Assembly: GCF_000143415.4 (NCBI RefSeq)
Contig: NW_003314273.1
Span: forward strand, 512,222 to 576,221
Reading direction: 5' to 3'
DNA from: Selaginella moellendorffii
Taxonomy: Eukaryota > Streptophyta > Lycopodiopsida > Selaginellales > Selaginellaceae
DNA length: 64,000 nucleotides
Shown: positions 1-11,405 of the stretch, one piece after another
Numbering within the stretch: position 1 is the first letter of the stretch
Layout: each line of letters opens with the position of its first letter
Translations under genes and position numbers: made by a program
The notes under the pieces: generated by a model
Seen by the model: the letters and a program-made list of their open reading frames with translations, nothing else
The model's database searches: none
Told to the model about the DNA's origin: nothing

Positions 1-1612
1 TGGCTGCAAGATGGCGAGAAGATGATATAGCTGAAGCTGCTCGTGACTGGGGTTTCGGATGGCTGCAGAGAGTATAAGACAGACTACGCTAGACGTTCTC
101 TGTCATCTGGTGGAATGAGGGAAGTGTTCGGACAGGAGTTCTTGAAGGAGAAGCCCCAGGGGATAATGGCTGACGGAGTCGAATCCGCTGCACGAGGTGG
201 AGCTCTCGGCGAGAGCACGTGATGGCAGAGTTTGGAAGCGCAAAGGCGAGGCTGGAGAAGCAAGTAACTGGCAGCTGATGGAGAGGATCACGGGACTCGA
301 GGCGCTGGAGGAGAGAGAGACGTGCCAGATGCAAAGCAAAGCTTTGGGCGAGGAGCTCTGAAGGATGAAGAAGACAAGCCGAGGAGAACCGATGTGAGAG
401 CAGAGGTTTGACGGATCAGATGGACGCTACATGCGACAAGAAGGAGCATCTGGCTTCGCAGGAAGCTGTGTTTTTGCATGCTTCCGCTCAAGCTTCTCAG
501 CACGATCAAGGCCTGAAGTGGCGGAAGCATTTTCTAACTGCCAGAGGTTCTAAGCACGTCAAAGAAACGAGAATGGAAGTTCAAGAAGTAACCAGCTCTC
601 GAGAGTCAAATACAGAACAGAGGTGCAAGCCAAGTACTGACAGCTCGAGCAGCGCAGGGAAGCAGTAGCAAGCCTCCAAAGCGCCAGAGACCAGTCTCCA
701 CACTTCTAAGTCAAGAGAAGATCAACCTCTTCGAGGAGATATCCTCCCTCGACTCCAAAGTTTCGGAGATATCTTGATCAATCGGGAGATAGCAGATAAT
801 TTTGTCAAGATCTGGGCTTCTCAAGCGGAGCTCACTGAGACGGTGCCCGAGATCGGAGCAGTCAGCCAGCCGAGTGGAGAAGAGTCCATCAAACGTTGGT
901 GTGAGAACAGCGAGATGAAGGAGAAGATGAGATGCCAAGACGGATCAAAGACAAAGCTCTCTAGTTGATGGAAACAGGACGAGAGCTTCAATGCTGTCCA
1001 GGATCACTCTTACAGGTGCTTGGATGATAGAAGATGATGATGGCAAGATGATCTCAAACTCGAAGAAACTGCTTGTGGCAGTGGAGCCAGAGGTTCGGCT
1101 TCACAAAGACTGAAAAACGGCTGATGTTCGCCCCTGACATGCGGAGACTACAAGAGCTGGAGCAAACTCTAAGACGAAGCAACAGTCATAAAGACAGAAG
1201 ATCGGACGAGTTTCATGGAACGTGGAAGCTGGTGCAAAGCGATTCAGAGGTTCAATGGCCACCTTTACAATCGAGAAATGTGGACTGAGGGTACGTAGAG
1301 TCATTCGTTTTTTCCTCTTCCATTCATTTCATCCGTGTTGTTAAACAGAAGAAGCAAGCTGCAGCGACACACAAATTGTGATGGTAGCTCCTTTAGTATC
1401 AGCAACAAATCCTGGTGGAATATCTTCTGAGCTCCAACTTGGTCCAGATCGTTGGAGGCCGTCTCTTCGAGACTAAATAAATAAAACATCTCAGAGACTA
1501 CGCTAAGGAGCTGCTTATTCTGGCCAACTTGTGAGTAAATAACCTTGAGAGATTATGTTTCTTTTCTATTTGGAAAATAGTCTGACTGCCAACTTGGTCC
1601 AGATCATAAGAG
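1..1612 (+). pseudogene. Decayed coiled-coil gene, copy in unit 1
   Basis: Short open stretches rich in Glu, Lys, Arg, Gln and Ser (for example around 270-360 and 774-968) read as coiled-coil fragments in shifting frames, broken by stops and frameshifts. Intron-like segments remain, one ending TTAAACAG at about 1,348 and one at about 1,531-1,580 (GTGAGT to AAAATAG). It is therefore a genomic copy, not a retrocopy. A Glu/Lys-rich decayed stretch continues to about 1,950 in this copy only. No family can be named. Confidence 0.55.
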
Positions 1613-3785
1613 GCCGCCAGAAGAATATGTAAATGAGGGTGGAGCAGGACTTGAAGCAGCGAAAGATAAAACCAGCGTCAGAGATCATAAGAATCGAGCA
1701 AGTGGGAATGGAAAACTGTAAGATGATTTTAAAACTTGGAGAGAAAGGGAGCAGGCTGAAACAGCTAAGATCGAGCAGCAAAGATTGAGCAGCTTAAAGA
1801 CGAAAAAATTTCTTAAACCAAGCAGGGGCAGCAGGTTGAAAAATCGAAGTTTTAAGTTCGCCCAGCAGAGTAGGGGCAGCAGCTTCAAAAAGAAAAGTGG
1901 AAGCAGCTAAAGAGCAGTGACAAGTTTGATCGAGCAGCAGAATAGTTCAGACTCGTGATAGTTTTTTTCATATCATTTTCTTTGATTTAGCTGTAAAAAC
2001 GATGATTTAATGTTCATAATGTTTGAATCTCTGAAAGGTCCGAGATCCGACTTGCAACAAGATGATACCTAGAGCACGCTAGGGCTTGGCGGCATGGCCG
2101 CTTGGCAAGGCATCCCCCGAAAAACTCGTGAACTTTACCATGTAGGCCGAGTATTTGCAATCTGTAGACTTGTCTCTAACATCGTGGATCTTCTTGTACG
2201 TTTGCAAGGATTCCTGATCAGTTTGTCCCCGTAACTTGATTAGAAAATGGAAAAACAAATCCAGCTCAGGAAAATAAGATCTTACATAGTTTGCTCCAGA
2301 GGCATTACCATCACATAGCATGTAAATTTGAACCGACCCGACCAAATGAACGATCTTCAATCCACTGGGAGTTTAGCAACTCCACCTGTGAAATAAAAAG
2401 AACGAAACAAGAAAAAACAATGATGAGAGTCATACTATTAACAAGAACCTCCAGTGGTTCTGGGAAAAAGCAAAATCACATGAGACTAGAAGAATTCCAA
2501 AGCCTTTGAAGACGTGCACGTTGATAAAGGACGCTTTGCCTTAAATCTCCTGCTGGACTGTGGGGTAACGATGGTGATAGCGAAGGTGTTCGACTTTCTA
2601 GACACCACGACACCACGTTAGAGCAAGAACTCAGGAGCTAATATGTACGCACCTCCAGTTGTTCCATATGGTATAAAGCCATTTGACTTGGTCTAGAAGG
2701 TCATAAGCGGATGAAAAGGGAAAAGGCTTGCCCACCTCCTTCCAGACAGTCAAAGTTGTTACCATTGTATGGGAAAAAAACTAAATTTCTGCACGTCGCC
2801 ACCAATCAAACTTGTAAGATTGCTGTTCGTGAGCATCAAAGAAAGCTTCAAATCGTGAACAAGAGTCTAAAGGCCATCGCATTTGTAACAATTGGCAAGA
2901 GACTTCCCTTCACCTCTGCAATTTCTTGCAGTTTGATAGATAGATCAGCATTGCAACATTTTACCAGCCTCCACACACAAGCACTCTTTTAGATACTCTT
3001 GTATAGGAAATTGATAAGTAGAAACACTTGTCTTCGTTTGGTTATTATAAATAAAAGTTCCTACTAAATACTGATTAAATTGAGAATTGTAATCCAAGTA
3101 GAAATTTGATTATTAATTGATTATTTTTACTCTTTACATTTGGCCTTTGACATTTTGCTTTATTTAGTTATTATGTTGCAAGTTTATATTTTTATGGGTT
3201 CTTAAAATCTATGAAATCAAGAATGCTAATATTTAAAGCAAATTTTTATGGGTAATAAAGTTTTATTAGTTTCACTATTTTATGTTTCTTGAGAAAATAT
3301 TATAATTTAATATATATTTAGTTACACACACACACACACAATATAAAGGTATTCTTAAAGTATAACACCAGACTGGTATACAACTACTAAATTTTTTACA
3401 ATTGTATTAGCTGATAATAATATATATTTTATCTTAAAAATATAAATAAATAAATAAAAATGGATTTAAAATTAGATTAAAGATATAGTTTTTTAATTAT
3501 TTAATAAATAATAGTATTTAAATAGGATATTTATGTGAAGCAAAAACTCCAACAACACCAACATGAGTGAGTACAAAAAAGCACTGCTGCCTAAAGATTA
3601 AAATTTATTATTTTCCATCACAACACTCACTTACTCAATTATTCTTTACTTTTCCTAAGGCTTTCTTTTGTATTTTCTCTCCCTCTCCCATCAATATTAT
3701 TATTGTCCTTTGATCCTTTATGGCAATAAATAAAATATTAAACACATACCATCTACAAGATCTCTTCTAGTTATGAGGTCTAGTT
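1613..3785. other. Unit-1-specific spacer, no gene recognised
   Basis: Replaced by different sequence in unit 2 (25,966-27,610). The first 340 bases keep a degraded Glu/Lys-rich reading. A 93-codon open frame on the minus strand (2,079-2,360) and neighbouring minus-strand fragments to about 2,990 look like a degraded captured gene, but I recognise no family. From about 3,000 the sequence is AT-rich, with an (AC)n run at about 3,323-3,340 and no coding signal. Confidence 0.4.
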
Positions 3786-5125
3786 ATGACCTAAAACTTG
3801 GTGAACTCAACATGAATAAACTAGTTTAGTTTTCTTGAAAGAATGGACAGTTTGTTTTAGGAAATTGAGAGAAATTTTGAGTTCTAGGGGTTAGATTTAT
3901 ATTCTTAGAGACCCTAGGACCATTAGGGGTTTTAACTTCCATGAATTTAGAGTGTAAATTTAAAGGATTTTTCTCGTTCTTACATTAATTTTCTACATTA
4001 CCTCTTTCCACTTGGTTTTCTAGTGATTTCTCATGATTAGTATATTGATTCTGGTTTTTCTTTCTTTGGGTCGATGCGACTTGGCATCCTCTTTCCAACA
4101 AGCTAAAGAGCACCTTGTTTTGTGGAGGATTTAATTGCTAATTTAATGAAATTTTGTCCATCACGCTCCTCTGTTTTTCATGGCAAATTTTTCAACACTC
4201 TAAGCTTGTGATTTTGAGACTGATTCAAGAATTTTTTTTTCTGGACATGTAAATATAAAGACAAGCTTTTCGGAGAGTTCTTTCTTGGTAGCCAATTCGC
4301 TTTAAGCTATGACATGGAGTAGTTTTTCTCTCACGGCGCTTTATAGCTCAAAATTGCAAGTTTTTAACTTAATCTTGAGGGAATTTGAGGTGTTATTCTC
4401 ATGGAAATCATTACGGCCATGTTATTACCTTTTACCAATGTTAAAAATGAGTGTTTCTTGTACTAGGGAGTGCATTTTCTTTTGTTTTCCTTCTTACTGT
4501 CTAGAATTTAATGTTTGAATCAATTTTTTTTTGAGATTTTAGGCATTTTAACTCATGGTTTTGGTTTCATTCTCTTGGTTTGAGTATAAACTTTTAAACA
4601 AGTCCATCCACACCTATTTTTGTGTGCAAAGTCAAGAGATTTCCATGCAAATGTTTTCCTCTTAGGCATTTTGAGTATTGGAGTTTAATTTTTTCTATTT
4701 TCCCCCTTTTCTTTGCAATATTTTTTTCTTTTGTCGTGAGAAATTGGCATTTGCAAGAGTGAGAGTGATTTTATTTGGGAAAATCTACATGAGGATACTC
4801 TTTTATTTGGAGTTATCCCATTTAGATACTTTGCTCTCACACAAGTCAAAGTTCTTTGTGCGTTGTATTTTCCACAACCTGGCATCTACTACATAGTGGA
4901 CATTTTATGCTAGTTCACACTCGTTCCAATTAGAGATGGCAACTAGCAAACTTCCATACAGTGCCTAGGGTATGGGGATATTTTTCACACCTTTTACGAG
5001 AGCTCGATTATCAAACTACTCTTTTTGATGAGGAGGATTCATCATTCATTACAGATATCGAGTCAGGGAGTCCACCATCCATGGCTCTTCCTACATAAAT
5101 CCACATTCTACAGCGAGGCACCGAC
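3786..5125 (+). other. Leader of Ty3/gypsy-like relic, non-coding (unit 1)
   Basis: Begins at the point where units 1 and 2 become homologous again (ATGACCTAAAAC). AT/T-rich sequence with only short open frames, matching 27,611-28,949. No promoter or primer-binding site could be identified. It presumably corresponds to the untranslated leader before the gag relic. Confidence 0.4.
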
Positions 5126-5767
5126 TTGACATACTTATCTGGCAATGGCGACATCTTTGCCAATACACATGTCACTCATTTTGAGCAATATTGCATGTCA
5201 AATGGCATCATCGAGGATGATCACAAGCTTTGTGACTTCTTGCGATCGCTCACTAGCCGAGCAGAAACATGGGTAGAGACACTCTTGGAGGTAGATATGG
5301 CTGACAACTCCACATTCAAAGCATCTTTCTAAGGTCACTTTGATCAGCAGTGACCACCAAATCGCTTACTCATGGACTTGTTCGTTTTTTGGCAAGGAGC
5401 ACATGAATCTGTGCCGGAATATGTGATGTGGTTTAGGTTTTACTAGAAGGAGTGTGTCCTCATCACAAATGAACCTCATGGCATCACTACATTCATCTTT
5501 GGCCTCAAGGGAAATCTCAAATGCAAAATGCTTAAGCGAGAGTTTTGGATGTGTTATGAGGCATTTGCTATAGTAGAGACTTTGGAGTGGGATCTTCTCC
5601 AACATCTCAAGATTCCTAGGGTAGAGGAGGTTTTCCTCCCACCTTCAGATGAGAGCTCATGTGCTACCATGATCCATTCTTCTCCAACCCCGCACAGTGA
5701 TGATAGAGTTTCCTCAATGATCGAGAAGGCATTGTCGAAGCATGCAAGATACAAGGAGATTATCTAG
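5126..5767 (+). pseudogene. Ty3/gypsy-type gag relic (unit 1)
   Basis: An open frame of 68 codons continues after a stop and frame changes to about 5,767. Together these read as a retrotransposon gag domain: an N-terminal helix-rich stretch with SNGI...DDHKLCDFLRSL, then ...AETWVETLL, a short gap, and a segment like the usual gag W.RF motif (YVMWFRFY). At least two stops and frame changes make it non-functional. It is followed at 6,469 by the protease relic of the same element. Confidence 0.65.
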
Positions 5768-6468
5768 CAGCAATGATAAATTCAAGAGAAGCTACTTGAG
5801 GAGCTTAAAGCATGCTGCTTACAGTAGGCAGGGAGACTAAGATGCCCTCTTCGTTCTTGGTACTACTCGCATTGCGGTGTTATGATACACAGCATAAATA
5901 GATGTTGGAAGCTTCATTTAGAACTTCGACCACCTTTTGTCCAGCATGTTGAAGAGTAACTTCTACCAGACAACATATTTCTTCCATGGCTAGAGATAGA
6001 TACCAGCAACAATTGGAGTAGAAAGCGATCAAAGACACCCTTTCGTTGAGCTGTGGAAACACTGATGCATGTCAACATAGTTTATGTTGTAGAGGACGGT
6101 TATAAGATGGCTGCTATGACTCAAGGGCACAAGAAGGTTTCTCCTTTAGCCCCAAATATTGATGGTGAGCAAGATCCAGCTCTAGTTTCTAGAACTTCCC
6201 CATCTCTCATGGCATGTAAGTTACCCCATGCTTCGGTATTTGCAATGCCACCCACATCCTTGGCCACAACTTCAAATCCAACAATTGGATATTCATCCAA
6301 CTTTCAATGTGGGGTCTCTCAGCTGCCCTCCACTCTTTCTCAAGTCCCATAAGAAGTTCTTGCTTAGATTGTTGACACTTTAATCTAGATCACACTTAGT
6401 GAGCTTTTGCAATATGTACTTGGATTTACTCCTTAGCTAGAGGCTTTGCCAAGTCCACAGGCATCCCC

Positions 6469-6924
6469 ATGGAACATCAGTATAACATCCACATCATCAA
6501 CACTCAGACCACTTATGATCCTAAAGCATTCTTTGTGGAGGTCCACATCAGCGATAGATCTTTGACAGCACAAGCATTACTTGATTCTAGATCCCAGAGC
6601 AACATCATCTCCCTCAACTTGGCACTTTCTAGTGGCTTGGAAGTGGTGAGAAACACAACTATCATCCTCAAAATGTTTGCCAATCACTGAATTGTTCCTA
6701 CAAACATCTATTGGAATGTCAAGATCTTGGTGCAAGGAGTGGTTTCCATGCTAAATTTCATTGTTGTGGACTTCCAACAGTTAGGATTTGGGAAGCTGAA
6801 GGACTCCATTATCTTAGGACGGACTTACATGACAACTTGGGCCAAGGGAGAATCAACGATTACCAACAGCATCTATGGTAGCAACTCTTCTCAATACCCA
6901 TGGTCATTCTCTACTTCCATATAG
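6469..6924 (+). pseudogene. Retropepsin-like aspartic protease relic (unit 1)
   Basis: Two consecutive open frames (73 and 65 codons) separated by a single stop align with the plant Ty3/gypsy protease layout. ALLDSRSQSNIISLNL replaces the usual AL[IV]DSGA..N motif, followed about 70 residues later by an IILGRTYM motif, as in the family's [IL]LGR.[FW]. The catalytic DSG is changed to DSR. The internal stop and the mutated motif mark it as dead. Confidence 0.7.
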
Positions 6925-8690
6925 CTTGTCTCAAGTGGATGCTTCTTCCATTATTGAAGTTGACTAGGCTCTCAAGGTTTTTTTCCTGAAACTTATCGAG
7001 GATGACACGCTGTTGGAGATCCAAGTTGTTGACTACAATATGATTGACTTCTTCAACATGGACTAAACTACATCAACACTTTTGAGTACACTTTTGACTT
7101 TCCAGCTTAGTGATTACACTCTTGGTGGCACTTCTCACCCCAAACTTGCAGTCCAACCTTGCTACTCACTTGGGATACGACCATGACATAAAGGTGGCAG
7201 GCATTTTCTAGCAGCATCTCGACTTTTCCTTGGAGTTTCTCCCAACTTGGCACTTCATCTTAGCTCTTCCCAAACTTAGGTTCATGGCTGGATCCCAACT
7301 TCATTCTGCTACAACACTCGAAGCATTCTCTGACACTATCGACACTTCACTCAACCACCAGATCTTCATCAGCGACACATGATGACTTCCATAGGTCCTT
7401 GGGGACACTTTCTACCATCCTCATGAGGCTCCCATCCTTCCAAGCAGTTCCAGCATCCTAGATTCTCTTACACTGACATTATTCACCACCTTAGGCATTT
7501 TTGATACAATCTAACACTTGAGGGTGACTAAGTTAGTTTCAGTGGCATTCTAGGCTTTTTATAGGATTCCTTGCATCCTCTTGATGCTTCCATCATCATC
7601 ACCCATCACAGAAGCCACTTGCACTTATTTTTTTACTTTTTTTGTTTTTTTTGTTTTCCTTTCTGCTCTCACTCGTTTTACATCTTTCAGGTCAAGGAAT
7701 TATGTGGAGAAAGTCTCTTTTAATGAACACGCTCTAGCTGTATTATTGATTGTATGAAAATTTCTCGACTCTTGTTGATTTGTGCTTCATTTCTTTAGTT
7801 TTTTTCCCTACATCAGTTCCATCCTCACATTTTCATCACCATTCTATATCATCTATACTCTAGAATTCTCTACCACACACTACACATACCTAATAATATC
7901 TTTCACATTTTCCACCATTCATCATCCATTCATACTAGACATTTGTGGACAACACTTCATTATAAAAGCTCTTCCAGACAAGCAAAAACACAAATCAAGA
8001 TATTCTCATGCACAACATGTAAGATATTCAATAAACTAGTCACATATTGCAACTTTCTTCTTTTTAGAACTAATTTCTTCTTCTAGTAGAATAGCTTGAT
8101 TGCAAAGGGCATCCTTGAGCAGTAGTCCAGTAGTTTTTGGTGTGAGTAGTAGCTATGACTTCACATTTCACTACATTAGATTAGAGCCCATCCTTGGACA
8201 CACTCAATTATATCATCCATCTACCAAAATCCCCTATCATCACTTTCTTCCATTATAGTTCATCTTCTATTTCATAGTTACCACCATTAGGCAATACAGT
8301 CCCTATGCTTTCTTCTTCATTCTCAGCCAAAGTTTTGAGTATAAACTACATGAGTTTGAGGTTGCATTTGCATATTCACTTTCCAGAGTGTTTGAGCTTC
8401 TTTCCATTTCGTTTTTTTACTCTTTTCTTATCATTTTTCCCTTTTTTCTTACTTTTTTGAGTATCTAATTCAACTACATAGTTTCCCATTGGGTTTTCCT
8501 TGTATCTTTGCACTTTAAACTCTTTTCCCATCTTCTACTTTCATCTTTATTTTATTTTTTATTTCCATCTCTTGTTTTCTTTCCCATTTCTCTTTGTTTC
8601 AGCAATTACCCACTCTAGACACTACATTTTAGCATATGGGAGCATCTTAGCCATGGGTTCTTGCGCACCAAAATCTTGTGCACCCACCAA
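6925..8690 (+). other. Post-protease part of the Ty3-like relic, no domain recognised (unit 1)
   Basis: Sequence with many stops, then T-rich stretches (about 7,620-7,690 and 8,400-8,600). No reverse transcriptase motif is visible here. The only RT-like relic of unit 1 lies far downstream, at 16,700-17,470. Matches 30,781-32,590. Confidence 0.4.
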
Positions 8691-9070
8691 TAGTTGTTTA
8701 TTGCAGCATTAGCTCATTGCCACCTTCTCCTCGCATCACATGTTGCAGCTAAAGAAGTAACTCTTACTCTTGCTCCTAACCCTACTCTTGCCCCGCTCCT
8801 ACTCTTACCTCTACCCCTATTTTTATTCCTACTCCTACTACTGCTCCTGCTCCCACTACTACTCTTACTCCTACTCCCCAGTTGTAGATATGGGTGTCTT
8901 GAGAGAGAGGGAGAGGATATTTTGATTCTTAAAATATTCCAAATGATTGTATAAAAACCATGTGAGGGTGAAATATCAAGGGTCCTCCTCATTTTCTCTT
9001 GTTGTTGAGTTTGAAGCTGCAGCTTTGTGAATTTATATGTGAGGGATGGATCCATAATTGGGGCTAAAAA
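8691..9070 (+). repeat. LTR-like repeat segment with pyrimidine microsatellite (unit 1)
   Basis: Matches 32,590-32,960 nearly perfectly and 27,240-27,615 with more divergence. The arrangement suggests the 3' and 5' long terminal repeats of the gag-protease relic, of which only unit 2 keeps both. Contains a pyrimidine-rich run of CTCCTA/CTCTTA-type hexamers at about 8,770-8,882. Exact LTR ends could not be defined. Confidence 0.45.
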
Positions 9071-9087
9071 ATGCCCTAATAGATACT

Positions 9088-10172
9088 CTTTCCACCTTTT
9101 GCCTTTGGGTGCCCTAGCCATGTGGAATCTTTGATGAGCAATGCCAAGTATCCAAGTAGGTAGTGCCACCCACACTTAGATTGGGAGCATTGACTATTTG
9201 ATCTCCTAGGGGAGTTAGAGTTAGATCTTGAATATTTCACCAAGTTACCCCACTTGTCTGTCTATATTCACTTTAGTCTTGGACTCCTCAATGGTTATAT
9301 CATCACCCACCACATGGGTATAACTTTCCTTAGCCACATTGGTTTTACTAGCCAAACTAGTTCCATTGAAGTCCTCCACTTACTATCCTTTTAAAGCTCA
9401 CTTGGGAAATAATTGCTTTGGGATTTCACTTCAGATTCAAACTCAAACTTGGACTAGGTCTTGGACTCAGTCTTGGATTCGGTCTTGGACTCGGTCTTGG
9501 AGTCGGTCTAGGTCTTGGCCTCTATCTTGGTCCCAGTCCTGGTCCCTGTCTTAAGCTCCATTTTGGGCTCCATCTCAAACTCCTTCTTAGACTCCATCTA
9601 GACTCGATCTTGGGTCCATCTCAAACTCTATCTCAGGCTCCATCTTGGGTCCATCTCGGGTCCATCTCGGACTCTTTCTCGGGCTCCATCTCGCATCCAT
9701 CTCAAACTTCAATTCGGACTCTATCTTGGACTCCTCGGATTCCAACTTAGGTCCATCTCGGACTCAATTATGACACTTCCATGTGTCATATATTGATCCT
9801 TTTGTTTCCCTTTTCTAGAGGCTTGCTTATTGATTGCTTTATGCTTTCAATGGGATTTCCACTCTTGCTCTCAACTTTTTGAGTTAAAGCTTTTAGTCTA
9901 AATGTGTTACGCTGGTCTAGCTTCCACTTCAACCACTACCACATGGCACCCTCTTAGCTCCACTCTAGATAGCTATTGTTTGAGGATGCAAGAAGAGCAA
10001 AGATAGAAAGGTTTTAATTTCCCTTAAACTACTTAAATGGTCTAGAGTTTAGGGTTTAAGGATTTGTGTCTTATAGAAGTGTAGGTGTTACTACCTACTT
10101 GGATATTTGGTATGGCTCATCGAAACCTTGCTCTAGCCACATGGCTAGGGCACCTAGAGGCAGAAGGTGGGG
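9088..10172. repeat. Inverted repeat enclosing a CTTGGACTC minisatellite (unit 1)
   Basis: The left arm (about 9,088-9,170) and right arm (about 10,086-10,172) are imperfect reverse complements. Both contain CACATGGCTAGGGC-like and CTACTTGGATA-like blocks on opposite strands. Between them lies a minisatellite of about 12-bp units of CTTGGACTCGGT type (about 9,450-9,560), grading into TCCATCTCGGACTC units (to about 9,760). The same structure is at about 32,988-34,087. It could be a foldback-type element or a rearranged LTR. Confidence 0.5.
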
Positions 10173-10378
10173 AGAGTACCCACAAGGTTCGCATTGGGCT
10201 ATAGTGTTTCGAAATATTATCTTAAAGTCCTAGACTGTGGAAAGGAAAAGGAGTAATCCTCTTGTGTAGTGACCAAGCATATAATCACGTGGCAAGGAAG
10301 TTTTAGAGGTGGATAGGACTTAGTGGTCAGGCCTTCAGGCCTTTGGGCTAACCCAGTGGTAGTGTTGGCAAGCACAAC

Positions 10379-11392
10379 TGTAGCACACGTGGTTTTGACC
10401 CTTTATCCTATGGTGGTTTACCATAGGATAACACCACGAAGCAGAACCTAAACCTTCTTTGTGCCACGTGACAGATGCCACGTGTCACATGCCACGTGTC
10501 CATGCCACAAGGTTCAGCGCCTTAGGCCACTAAATGAAGGAACGGTGCCAAACTCCCAAGCGTGGAGCCAAGGAGTGATGGAACCGAACCACGGAGCAAC
10601 TCCTGAGCATAAAGCCCAAGGAGTGAGAACATGGGTACTCCACCAGCTAGCATGGAATGGAACTTGGGCTTAGACCCAAGCCGGACGCAAAACAAGAACA
10701 GGCACGCAAGCGGGAGCTAGACTATGCCTCAGGTTGGTCGGCCATGCCCGACTTACCCAGTATCCCTACTATACATTTGGAACCCCCCACAGGCCCCCCC
10801 CCACCTTGAGGAACACACGCTTTGGGCTTTCACCCCAAGCCTCCCTTAGTATCAGGAGTTAGTCTCTAGAACAAGCTTGAAACTTACTAAATATGGAATG
10901 TTCCTAGATCGTGAATTTGGACATGGGACGAACACCATTGTGTTTAGACCGATCTTTACATTCTGTAGATATGCCAAATGAGCAAATCTGGACACTTTTC
11001 ATAAATAGCATTTGAGACCAAAATGAAACTAACATAAAGGGCATGATAGCGAGGGTGTTTGGCAGACACGGTAAGCTATCATTTAGCAATATTGAGGGAC
11101 CAATCTCAATATTGCGGGGGTTCCCAAAACTAGCAAGTGAAAATCAACGAATGAGTTTCTCTAACCAGGTCAAGTATGCTTGACAAATAGCACGTAGGAA
11201 TTCCGTCCTTATGCCCATCTGGTCAAGTGCACATGCGAAGACCAGTTTCTCAACTAGCTTAGGCGGAGACTAATAACGGGCCCAGCAATACCGACCTCCT
11301 ACCATCGTGGTAGTAAGGTAAGAGTGTCCGTAAAGTAACTTTCGATAGTAGTTGACAGGTAACTTTCGATACCCGAAGTCACATTCGCAACA
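10379..11392 (-). repeat. LTR (3' LTR in element orientation)
   Basis: 1,014 bp, on the plus strand starting TGTAGCACACG and ending CATTCGCAACA. Aligns to 15,162-16,275 but lacks about 100 bp present there (around 15,290-15,310 and 15,410-15,560). Substitutions and indels between the two LTRs show the insertion is not very recent. Confidence 0.85.
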
Positions 11393-11405
11393 CTCTCCCC
11401 CCCCT
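11393..11405 (-). other. Polypurine tract of the LTR element
   Basis: On the minus strand this reads AGGGGGGGGAGAG, immediately before the LTR start TGTTGCGAATG. It is the expected plus-strand priming site and fixes the orientation. Confidence 0.75.

Noticed and set aside
8714-9175. 153-codon minus-strand Arg/Ser-rich frame (also 32,613-33,080)
   Set aside because: It runs through a pyrimidine microsatellite in an LTR-like repeat; low complexity with no known domain.
9418-9750. Gly-Leu repeat frame (also 33,325-33,642)
   Set aside because: Translation of the 12-bp CTTGGACTC minisatellite in a transposon relic.
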